Made by a program: the position numbers and the translations under genes. The notes under the pieces are model-generated. The model did no database searches. It worked only from the letters and a program-made list of their open reading frames with translations, and had not been told where the DNA came from. DNA of 5,642 nt from Candidatus Nanohalarchaeota archaeon. Its GTDB lineage: Archaea; EX4484-52. Positions 1 through 4,785 of the stretch are shown piece by piece. The first letter of the stretch is position 1, and the number at the start of each line of letters is the position of its first letter. The stretch lies in the NCBI GenBank assembly GCA_030632385.1, contig DAOVUW010000057.1:1-5642 (forward strand), given 5' to 3'.

Positions 1-1
1 A

Positions 2-1204
2 AAAGTGATTGACCTGCTCGAAAATATAAACAATGGACCGATTGATAAAGACTTTTTTTTGAAAAAAGCAAAGCATCTTAGCGGGGGCGAAGCGCAGAAA
101 TTAATTATTGCAATAACCCTCTCCAAAGAAAGGGATGTTTATTTTTTCGATGAACCTTCTTTGTATCTTGACATCCATAATCGCCTCAATGTCGCAAAAA
201 ATATAAAGAAGTTAAAGGGGAAAAATGCGTATTGTTTTGTTGTCGAGCATGATTTGGCAATCGTAGATTATATGTGCGATTATGTCCATATATATTTTGG
301 AAAGCAGGGAGTTTATGGCGCAGTTTCAGATCCCTATACCTCAAACCAAGGGATAAATACTTACCTTAGTGGATATCTTAAAGACAAAAATATCCGCTTC
401 CGCGACAAAGCGCTGGTCTTTGATTTCACTTCCCAAAAATACTCATCTCAAAAAGTCACTTTGAAATATCCTTCTTTTACAAAAAAATACACAGGATTTG
501 ATTTAAAATGCGAAGGCGGAACTCTTTATGATGGCGAAGTTGTCGGAATTTTCGGGGCAAATGCACTTGGAAAAACAACCTTTGCAAAAGTGCTTGCCGG
601 AGTTGAAAAAAGCGACAAAGGCATGCTGAAATTAAAGACCAAAATCTCTTACAAGCCGCAATATCTCGAAAACAGTTTTGAAGGCAAAGTAGAAGACATA
701 ATGTATTCTTCTGACATTGAAATGAAAAGCTTTATAGAAATTTCAAGGCATCTGAGAATAGAAGACATGAATCAAAGAAAAATCACTTCTTTGAGTGGAG
801 GAGAAATGCAGCGTCTTGCAATTGCAATATGTTTATCGAGAAAAGCAGACATCTATCTTTTGGATGAACCAAGCGCTTATCTTGACGTTGAAGAAAGAGT
901 AAGATTGTCCAGAATCATAAGAGATATCGCCCAACTGGAACAAAAATCAATTCTTGTAATAGACCATGACATAATATTTCTAAATTACACCGCAGACAAA
1001 TCAATTGTATTTAGCGGAAAAAGCGGTAAAAACGGTTCTGCAAATGCACCCAAATCACTCTACAAAGGATTTAATAAATTCCTAAAAGAATTAAATATCA
1101 CATTCCGTGTAGATCAGGAAACAAAAAGACCCAGAGCAAACAAGGAAAACTCCCAAAGGGATGCAATGCAAAAAGAAAAAAATGAATATCTAGCTTTGGA
1201 TTGA
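2..1204 (+). CDS. ABCE1/Rli1 ribosome-recycling ATPase, 5' partial
   Basis: This is the C-terminal two thirds of the archaeal twin-ATPase ABCE1 (Rli1, RNase L inhibitor family), a cytosolic protein that splits ribosomal subunits after termination together with aRF1/Pelota. Counting residues from the GTG at base 5, the end of NBD1 is visible: signature LSGGE 25-29, Walker B DVYFFDE 44-50, D-loop YLD 54-56 and H-loop His82, followed by the family's hinge (GINTYLSGY, then RFRD). NBD2 is complete: Walker A GANALGKTT 184-192, Q-loop Gln219, signature LSGGE 263-267, Walker B DIYLLDE 282-288 and switch His321. The C-terminal hinge ending ITFRVDQETKRPRAN is typical of archaeal ABCE1. The frame is open to the left edge, so the GTG is internal. 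The N-terminal two-[4Fe-4S] domain and NBD1 Walker A, roughly 200 residues, lie outside. All visible catalytic residues are intact, and the identification is firm. Confidence 0.96.
   Translation, partial: KVIDLLENINNGPIDKDFFLKKAKHLSGGEAQKLIIAITLSKERDVYFFDEPSLYLDIHNRLNVAKNIKKLKGKNAYCFVVEHDLAIVDYMCDYVHIYFGKQGVYGAVSDPYTSNQGINTYLSGYLKDKNIRFRDKALVFDFTSQKYSSQKVTLKYPSFTKKYTGFDLKCEGGTLYDGEVVGIFGANALGKTTFAKVLAGVEKSDKGMLKLKTKISYKPQYLENSFEGKVEDIMYSSDIEMKSFIEISRHLRIEDMNQRKITSLSGGEMQRLAIAICLSRKADIYLLDEPSAYLDVEERVRLSRIIRDIAQLEQKSILVIDHDIIFLNYTADKSIVFSGKSGKNGSANAPKSLYKGFNKFLKELNITFRVDQETKRPRANKENSQRDAMQKEKNEYLALD
1171..1204 (+). repeat. Direct repeat copy 1 (ABCE1 3' end)
   Basis: The last 34 bases of the ABCE1 gene, through its TGA, recur at 2073-2106 with 31 of 34 bases identical. 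The first 21 bases match exactly, and the three differences are all transitions. Weaker similarity continues about 30 bases further, through GAAAG and TTTAAA, into the promoter that follows each copy. The repeat is A-rich, which raises the chance of coincidence, but the match continues through the non-poly-A part (CTTT, GATTGA). Confidence 0.75.
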
Positions 1205-1220
1205 TTATTGATATTTGAAA

Positions 1221-1236
1221 GCAAAATATTTAAACA
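1221..1236 (+). promoter_or_regulatory. Archaeal BRE/TATA promoter of the WWDYG lipoprotein gene
   Basis: GCAAAATATTTAAACA has a purine-rich BRE followed by a TATTTAAA box centred near 1231. That is 23-26 bases before the two adjacent ATG codons at 1254 and 1257, the spacing expected for a leaderless archaeal transcript. No Shine-Dalgarno sequence precedes those ATGs. The box resembles the one before 3228 (GCAATATTTAAATAA). Confidence 0.65.
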
Positions 1237-1253
1237 ATTTAAATTCTATTACT

Positions 1254-2036
1254 ATGATGAAACAAAAATATTTGTCATATTTATTTTCTATTACAGCAAT
1301 TATTATGATTATTTTTGCAATAGGCTGTTTTAAAGAACAGGAAGAACCAATTGAAATAAAAATTGAAGAAAAAATTAATCAGGATATAAAAAATTCCGAT
1401 GTTGCAATTGAAGAAATTGGTACTGAATACATTGGCGGAAAATATAATCTTACTCTTATAAATACGAAATACAGCCTTAACAACAGGACTTCCACAGTCA
1501 AAAAAATCCAATATTTTAAGGATGGTGAATTAATCAATCCAGACCAGATTTTGCCAGATAATATGAGATCTTCTCTTGACTGGCTAAAATCCAATACGCC
1601 CGAAGATACAATCATTATGGCATGGTGGGATTATGGAAATATCATTCGTGCTTATGCTGAAAGAGAGCCTGTTCTTGATGCACCATCAAAAGAGATTCTG
1701 GTCACTACTGTATCAAAACACCTCGGCAAATCGCCAGAGGAAATAGACTGCCCTAACTGTGCATCTCACAACATCATACAGGATGTTTCTCGTCTTTTAT
1801 TATCTCGAAATTCCAGCAAGCCAATAGAGATAATAAAAAAATATTCTGCAGATTATCTCTATATTCATATTGATGATGAATCAAAATCAGCAGTATTCTA
1901 CATCACACTCAATGAAGAACCAAAACCCATCTCATCTACAATATTGGAAAAAGCTATTGGCGAAGAAAACATAGATGGATTTGAACTTGTCTATTCTGAT
2001 GAAGTCGCAAGAATATATCGATCAATTAATCCATAA
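1254..2036 (+). CDS. Predicted lipoprotein with AglB/STT3-type WWDYG domain, no STT3 membrane domain
   Basis: This 260-residue protein starts with a basic tip, a hydrophobic helix (about 6-24) and a lipobox-like AIGC at 22-25, so it is probably exported and lipid-anchored outside the cell at Cys25. Residues 26-100 are an unrecognised charged region. From about 101 it matches the start of the soluble C-terminal domain of archaeal oligosaccharyltransferase AglB: SLDWLKSNTPED, then the diagnostic WWDYG at 124-128, then a YAEREPVLDAPSKE stretch. In AglB, WWDYG recognises the Ser/Thr of the glycosylation sequon. The 13-helix STT3 catalytic part, several hundred residues long, is missing. A CPNC pair lies at 166-169. 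NxS/T sequons occur at N65, N77 and N186. ATG 1254 is preferred to an upstream TTG at 1215, because the TATA box lies after that TTG. The WWDYG relationship is clear; the function, whether OST accessory, sequon binder or gene remnant, is unknown. Confidence 0.8.
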   Translation: MMKQKYLSYLFSITAIIMIIFAIGCFKEQEEPIEIKIEEKINQDIKNSDVAIEEIGTEYIGGKYNLTLINTKYSLNNRTSTVKKIQYFKDGELINPDQILPDNMRSSLDWLKSNTPEDTIIMAWWDYGNIIRAYAEREPVLDAPSKEILVTTVSKHLGKSPEEIDCPNCASHNIIQDVSRLLLSRNSSKPIEIIKKYSADYLYIHIDDESKSAVFYITLNEEPKPISSTILEKAIGEENIDGFELVYSDEVARIYRSINP

Positions 2037-2072
2037 TTAAATCCAACAAGGAATAAATTAAATTAAACTATG

Positions 2073-2106
2073 AAAAGAAAAAAATGAATATCTGACTTTA
2101 GATTGA
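2073..2106 (+). repeat. Direct repeat copy 2 (non-coding ABCE1-tail copy)
   Basis: This is the second copy of the 34-base ABCE1 3' end, 902 bases downstream of the first and inside the gap after the WWDYG gene. Read in the ABCE1 frame it gives KEKNEYLTLD plus stop, against KEKNEYLALD in ABCE1; two of the three base changes are silent. An in-frame TGA at 2071-2073 shows it is not part of a current gene. It sits immediately before the promoter of the next gene, as copy 1 does. Confidence 0.75.
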
Positions 2107-2120
2107 AAAAATACCATGAA

Positions 2121-2137
2121 AGATAATGTTTAAATAA
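2121..2137 (+). promoter_or_regulatory. Archaeal TATA promoter of the zinc-ribbon/two-helix operon
   Basis: AGATAATGTTTAAATAA has a purine-rich BRE followed by a TTTAAATA box centred near 2132. The expected transcription start is near 2158, giving a leader of about 20 bases before ATG 2178. The box aligns with the promoter at 1221-1236 when the two flanking repeats are aligned. Confidence 0.55.
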
Positions 2138-2177
2138 ATGTTACCAAAATTAAGGATTGTAGAAAAATAGTGAAAAT

Positions 2178-2351
2178 ATGAACAAAGAAGATAAAGATAC
2201 TTTACTGGCTCTTGGAGGACTTGCACTTTTAGGTTGGCTTTTGAGTAAGAAAAAAAAAGGCAAATGCCCGAGATGTAATTATCCTGTTAATGAAGATAAT
2301 CTGTATTGTCCTAATTGTAATTTACATCTAAATTGGAGGGATTTTAAATGA
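2178..2351 (+). CDS. 57-residue membrane-anchored zinc-ribbon protein
   Basis: This short gene encodes an acidic N-terminus (NKEDKD), one hydrophobic helix at about 8-22, a basic KKKKGK stop-transfer stretch, and a zinc ribbon with two CxxC knuckles: CPRC at 30-33 and CPNC at 44-47. The ribbon spacing (C-x2-C-x10-C-x2-C) is ordinary for small Zn-ribbon proteins. The positive stretch after the helix puts the ribbon on the cytosolic side. Its TGA overlaps the ATG of the next gene (ATGA), so the two are probably co-translated. The leader has no strong Shine-Dalgarno. No specific family is recognised; such proteins could tether a nucleic-acid or protein partner to the membrane, but that is a guess. 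The intact Cys pairs, the TATA box upstream and the ATGA coupling support a real gene. Confidence 0.8.
   Translation: MNKEDKDTLLALGGLALLGWLLSKKKKGKCPRCNYPVNEDNLYCPNCNLHLNWRDFK
2335..2340 (+). promoter_or_regulatory. Shine-Dalgarno site for the two-helix membrane protein
   Basis: GGAGGG lies inside the end of the zinc-ribbon gene, seven bases before ATG 2348. It is a good match to the archaeal anti-SD and the strongest ribosome-binding site in the window. It supports 2348 as the start. Internal genes of archaeal operons commonly use an SD while first genes are leaderless. Confidence 0.7.
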
Positions 2352-2611
2352 ATAAGAAAAATATTCCTAAAAAGATTTCTAAATCAGAAAAATTTACTTC
2401 ATATATGTATTCAATATTAATTTATGTTGCATGGGGTTTATTAATAATATCTGTTGTTGTTTTGGTTTCTTACTTTTTTTCATTTATGTGTAGAAAAGAT
2501 TTTTATAATAAGGAATTTATTCAACTATGTATTTATTTTGTGGTGGGTTGTTTCTTATTCATTTTTGTTTATGATGAAAAATGTAAACAAAAATGGGGGT
2601 TACATAAATGA
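2348..2611 (+). CDS. Small two-helix membrane protein, unknown function
   Basis: This 87-residue protein has a basic N-terminus (NKKNIPKKISKSEK), a long hydrophobic helix at about 19-46, a short charged loop (RKDFYNKE), a second helix at about 57-75 and a charged C-terminal tail (DEKCKQKWGLHK). The lysine-rich N-terminus suggests that both ends face the cytosol, with a hairpin across the membrane. It follows the zinc-ribbon gene with a 4-base ATGA overlap and its own GGAGGG ribosome-binding site, so the pair is likely a functional unit. No known family or catalytic motif is visible. Its base composition is even more T-rich than its neighbours, which follows from its hydrophobic codons. Confidence that it is coding rests on the SD, the overlap and the coherent topology. 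Confidence 0.75.
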   Translation: MNKKNIPKKISKSEKFTSYMYSILIYVAWGLLIISVVVLVSYFFSFMCRKDFYNKEFIQLCIYFVVGCFLFIFVYDEKCKQKWGLHK

Positions 2612-2654
2612 TTCAAATTGTATTACTGGAGATTGTTCTTTCATATATCCTTCA

Positions 2655-3038
2655 TTATATGGCTTTTACTTCATTTTCAAGACCATTTTCTCTTATTAAA
2701 GGACTTGCATCTTTCGGATAATATATAGTATTGTAGTTTCCATTGAGATGTATTTGAGACACATCTGCATTTATTATTTTTATTTCGTTGTAGTTTCCGT
2801 TTATGCGTATAATATCTCCCGAAACATCTATGTTCTTGTAGTTCCCATTTATATTTGTTGATATATCTGTCGCAACCATTGGTGTAGCAGGTATAGATAC
2901 AACCTCTATATTTTCCTGTTGTTCGTATTTATGTATTGGCGGTTCATCATATCTATATGCGGATTGTTCATTATTGTCTATGCACCCAGAAAGTACAATT
3001 ACGATAGTTAGTATGCACATTAAAATATTAAATTTCAT
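2655..3038 (-). CDS. Small lipoprotein with NGNY beta-type repeats
   Basis: This 127-residue predicted lipoprotein has a signal helix at residues 4-17 and a lipobox LSGC at 16-19, giving lipidation at Cys19. A polar, proline-containing linker (20-60) follows. Then come three evident repeats, NGNYKNI (64-70), NGNYNEI (80-86) and NGNYNTI (99-105), plus a degenerate fourth, NGLENEV (118-124). The units are 16-19 residues apart and carry alternating hydrophobic positions. G-x-x-N-x-[IV] ladders of this kind are seen in DUF3060-like and other beta-helix/beta-roll surface proteins; I infer a short stacked beta structure. It is probably anchored outside the cell. It is convergent with the 2348-2611 gene (43 bases apart) and divergent from the ferredoxin fusion. 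The ATG at 3038 lies about 25 bases after a TATA box, so the transcript is probably leaderless. The molecular role is unknown. Confidence 0.82.
   Translation of the reverse strand: MKFNILMCILTIVIVLSGCIDNNEQSAYRYDEPPIHKYEQQENIEVVSIPATPMVATDISTNINGNYKNIDVSGDIIRINGNYNEIKIINADVSQIHLNGNYNTIYYPKDASPLIRENGLENEVKAI
2731..2850 (-). repeat. Three DNA-level repeats encoding the NGNY units
   Basis: On the + strand TTGTAGTTTCC occurs at 2731 and 2788, and a one-base variant TTGTAGTTCCC occurs at 2836. The copies are 57 and 48 bases apart, multiples of three, and each encodes the GNY-N core of one repeat in the lipoprotein. Conservation at the base level suggests recent internal duplication or gene conversion, though the short motif limits certainty. 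Confidence 0.55.
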
Positions 3039-3056
3039 ACATTGATTATAATTTTA

Positions 3057-3067
3057 TTAATATAAAC
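3057..3067 (-). promoter_or_regulatory. TATA promoter of the NGNY lipoprotein gene
   Basis: Reading the minus strand, GTTTATATTAA is centred about 25 bases before the ATG at 3038. This fits a leaderless archaeal transcript, and no Shine-Dalgarno is visible before the start codon. It lies in the 3039-3227 gap, which holds the two divergent promoters and nothing else I can support. Confidence 0.6.
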
Positions 3068-3188
3068 ATTTCTATTTATTATTGTACTTCTGGGAAAATA
3101 TTACTTATTGAACAAAACCTACGAAAAATATACGATGATTCAAGTCAGTAATTAATTAATCCTCAATAAATTAGAATCAATTTAACAG

Positions 3189-3203
3189 GCAATATTTAAA
3201 TAA
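3189..3203 (+). promoter_or_regulatory. BRE/TATA promoter of the ferredoxin-thioredoxin gene
   Basis: GCAATATTTAAATAA has a TATTTAAA box centred near 3197, about 30 bases before ATG 3228. The predicted start leaves a leader of a few bases at most. It closely matches the promoter at 1221-1236 (GCAAAATATTTAAACA), suggesting a common strong basal promoter in this genome. Confidence 0.65.
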
Positions 3204-3227
3204 CTCAAATCTATATTTGATTATATT

Positions 3228-3839
3228 ATGGCAGTGCTAATAAATTTCAAAATTTGCGACAATTCTAAAGATTGCAGTGGCATAGAAGTATGCCCAACTA
3301 ACGCACTTTACTGGAATGAAAAAAATGAAACAGTAGGAATTGATGATTCCAAATGCATTAATTGTGGAAAATGCGAGAAAGCCTGCCCTGTTAGTGCAAT
3401 AAGATTAGCTAAATCAGAAGCAGAATATAATAAAATAAAAGCAGAAATTGATGCTGATCCAAGAAAGGTTTCTGACTTATTTACAGATCGCTATGGGGGA
3501 CAACCAATAAAACCTGCTTTTTGTATCCCTCAAGAAAAGTTCGATATACAGATTCTACAAGCAACACAACTATCTGTAGTCGAGTTATTTAATGATGATT
3601 CAATTGAATGCATGGTAAATTCTATCCCCCTAAAAGATTTGTTCAAAGACATGGATGTAAAATACAGAAAAGTAGAAATCAAAGATAATTCATTGCTTGA
3701 AAAATATAATGTAAAAATTCTTCCATCTTTGTTGTTTTTCAAAAATGGAAAACTAATCGGGAAAATACAGGGCTATTATGACAACAAAAGCAAAAAAGAC
3801 ATGATGGAACAGATAAATGAAATTACATCTGAAAAATAG
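3228..3839 (+). CDS. Ferredoxin-thioredoxin fusion protein
   Basis: This 203-residue cytosolic protein joins a two-cluster ferredoxin domain (1-60) to a thioredoxin-like domain (about 105-200) through a helical linker containing DPRKVSDLF. The second cluster motif is canonical: C43-x2-C46-x2-C49-x3-C53-P. The first is altered: C10, Ser13 where the second Cys is expected, C16, then five residues before C22-P. C22 should complete cluster II, so cluster I is left with C10, C16 and C53, suggesting a [3Fe-4S] or unusually ligated centre. The thioredoxin fold is recognised from VVELFND, KVEIKDNSLLEKYNVKILPS with the cis-Pro at 166, and LLFFKNGKLIGKIQGYY. The expected CxxC reads C128-M-V-N, so only one thiol remains. 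It is transcribed alone from its own promoter. It probably handles electron transfer or thiol binding; the substrate is unknown. The domain assignment is firm, the redox role inferred. Confidence 0.88.
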   Translation: MAVLINFKICDNSKDCSGIEVCPTNALYWNEKNETVGIDDSKCINCGKCEKACPVSAIRLAKSEAEYNKIKAEIDADPRKVSDLFTDRYGGQPIKPAFCIPQEKFDIQILQATQLSVVELFNDDSIECMVNSIPLKDLFKDMDVKYRKVEIKDNSLLEKYNVKILPSLLFFKNGKLIGKIQGYYDNKSKKDMMEQINEITSEK

Positions 3840-3850
3840 TATTTGATACT

Positions 3851-3872
3851 TTAAGAGAAAATAAGCTCTTGA
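3851..3872. terminator. Possible hairpin between convergent genes
   Basis: AAGAG (3853-3857) and CTCTT (3866-3870) can pair around an eight-base loop, extended by a T-G and a T-A pair. It sits in the 44-base gap between the ends of the ferredoxin-thioredoxin gene and rrp42. On the minus strand the sequence here is T-rich, as archaeal terminators are. The stem is short, so this is a weak call. Confidence 0.3.
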
Positions 3873-3883
3873 TTATATATACA

Positions 3884-4648
3884 TTATTTGGACACAAGCT
3901 TACTTATTTCTTTTTGCTTTTTTGACGCCAAATCAAGGATTTTATTTATTTCATCTTTAGTAAAACCATGATTCTCTCCTTTCTGCATAGCGCATATATT
4001 GCCGTCCTTTGTAAATGTTGTTGTAATACGGCAATCAAAACATGCTTCTTCATCTTTAGTTGTATCAAGAATAATTTTATCTTTATATTTTCTGGCTGTT
4101 ACTGAAATTGGAAAATCACTCATAGGAAATGGCTTGTCTTTCTCTCCTTCTTCTTTTTTAGGCATCTTACATAATTTTAACGCTATAGCAGCAGCAAGAG
4201 AACATGCATCAATCAAACCACCATCATGGTTAATTATATAACAATCTATGCTGATTCTCCATACTTCTTCATTTTCTACAATGCCTAATTTTTTCAGATC
4301 AATACAATGAGATTCTCTTATTCCTCTATCAACTATTCTACTTAACTCAACCATGCTTTCATCTGGTCTCCCAGCTTCTATCTCTTTTGAAGCAAGAGGC
4401 ATGAATTCTACTGAAGTCATAATAATCCCCTGATCTGGCGCATCTGGAAACGGAGTTCCTATATCTGCTTTTATGCCGCATATAACCTCTGTATCTCCTA
4501 ATTTTAATCTGCATGAACCAAGTGCATTTTTAATTTCATTTTTCTTTATATCTAAAACTCTATACTCTTCTAATTTTCTTCCATTTTCCCGTTTATCTTC
4601 CAATATTCTTTTGCAAATATATTTTTCTGTTAATTTATTCATTACCAT
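3884..4648 (-). CDS. rrp42: Archaeal exosome subunit Rrp42
   Basis: Rrp42 is the non-catalytic RNase PH-like subunit of the archaeal exosome. It alternates with the catalytic Rrp41 in a hexameric ring for 3'-5' RNA degradation and tailing, capped by Rrp4 or Csl4. The 254 residues are near full family length (about 260-275). Visible family features are ENGRKLEEYR near the start, GSCRLKLGDTEVICGIKADIG, the stretch PDAPDQGIIMTSVEFMPLAS, the hallmark ELSRIVDRGIRES, then DCYIINHDGGLIDACSLAAAIAL and a C-terminal helix. Identity is firm. The start is less certain: ATG 4648 follows a GAAGGAA element at suitable distance, but ATG 4642 (third residue) could be leaderless from a TATA-like sequence near 4667. 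Rrp41 and Rrp4, often adjacent in archaea, are not in this window. The gene is convergent with the ferredoxin fusion and 137 bases downstream of the Cys-rich membrane gene. Confidence 0.95.
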   Translation of the reverse strand: MVMNKLTEKYICKRILEDKRENGRKLEEYRVLDIKKNEIKNALGSCRLKLGDTEVICGIKADIGTPFPDAPDQGIIMTSVEFMPLASKEIEAGRPDESMVELSRIVDRGIRESHCIDLKKLGIVENEEVWRISIDCYIINHDGGLIDACSLAAAIALKLCKMPKKEEGEKDKPFPMSDFPISVTARKYKDKIILDTTKDEEACFDCRITTTFTKDGNICAMQKGENHGFTKDEINKILDLASKKQKEISKLVSK

Positions 4649-4651
4649 AAT

Positions 4652-4660
4652 ATTTCCTTC
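4652..4660 (-). promoter_or_regulatory. Possible ribosome-binding site of rrp42
   Basis: On the minus strand GAAGGAAAT ends three bases before ATG 4648. The GGA core sits about six bases before that ATG and is a weak Shine-Dalgarno. It favours 4648 over 4642, where the spacing would be about 12 bases. Confidence 0.4.
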
Positions 4661-4683
4661 ACGATTATATTAACAAAGGAACT

Positions 4684-4692
4684 TTTATATAA
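4684..4692 (-). promoter_or_regulatory. TATA promoter of rrp42
   Basis: TTATATAAA on the minus strand is centred near 4688. It predicts a transcript start near 4662 and a leader of about 14 bases that includes the GAAGGAA element. This suggests rrp42 has its own promoter rather than depending on the upstream membrane-protein gene. A second TATA-like stretch near 4667 is an alternative. Confidence 0.5.
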
Positions 4693-4761
4693 TTATAACA
4701 AGAAGAAATACTATTGAGTTGCTGTAAAACAAGCAAAATCAATACCGCTTCTTATAACTTT

Positions 4762-4777
4762 TTTTAATTAATTAAAA
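4762..4777 (-). terminator. Possible T-rich terminator after the Cys-rich membrane gene
   Basis: A perfect 16-base palindrome, TTTTAATTAATTAAAA, begins nine bases after the stop codon of the 4786-5642 gene. That gene's transcript would run into TTTTG and then TTTTAATT, in line with oligo-T termination in archaea. The palindrome contains only A and T, so a stable RNA hairpin is unlikely. Confidence 0.3.
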
Positions 4778-4785
4778 CTGCAAAA

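Noticed and set aside
5..7. GTG as the true start of the ABCE1 gene
   Set aside because: The protein would begin in the middle of NBD1, just before its signature motif; the frame is open to the window edge, so this is an internal codon.
1215..1253. TTG at 1215 as start of the WWDYG lipoprotein
   Set aside because: It would place the TATA box inside the coding region and add 13 residues before the signal helix; ATG 1254 fits the promoter spacing and signal-peptide layout.
1281..1615. Two minus-strand ORFs inside the WWDYG gene
   Set aside because: They are antisense shadows of a gene with a recognisable domain, have no promoter and give low-complexity Phe/Asn-rich translations.
1171..2106. 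Calling the repeat-bounded segment a complete mobile element
   Set aside because: No transposase, integrase or terminal inverted repeats are visible; only the direct repeats and one cargo gene are present.
2454..2699. Plus-strand ORF in another frame across the end of the two-helix protein gene
   Set aside because: It overlaps 2348-2611, which has the SD, ATGA coupling and coherent topology, and it runs into the convergent lipoprotein gene.
2608..2721. 37-residue hydrophobic ORF beginning with a third ATGA overlap (ATG 2608)
   Set aside because: It lacks a convincing ribosome-binding site, and more than half of it is antisense to the NGNY lipoprotein gene. It remains a faint possibility only.
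3039..3227. Possible small RNA or ORF in the divergent gap
   Set aside because: Apart from the two promoters I see no stable hairpin, long frame or conserved motif.
3999..4673. Plus-strand ORFs opposite rrp42
   Set aside because: They are antisense to a firmly identified conserved gene and show no domain.
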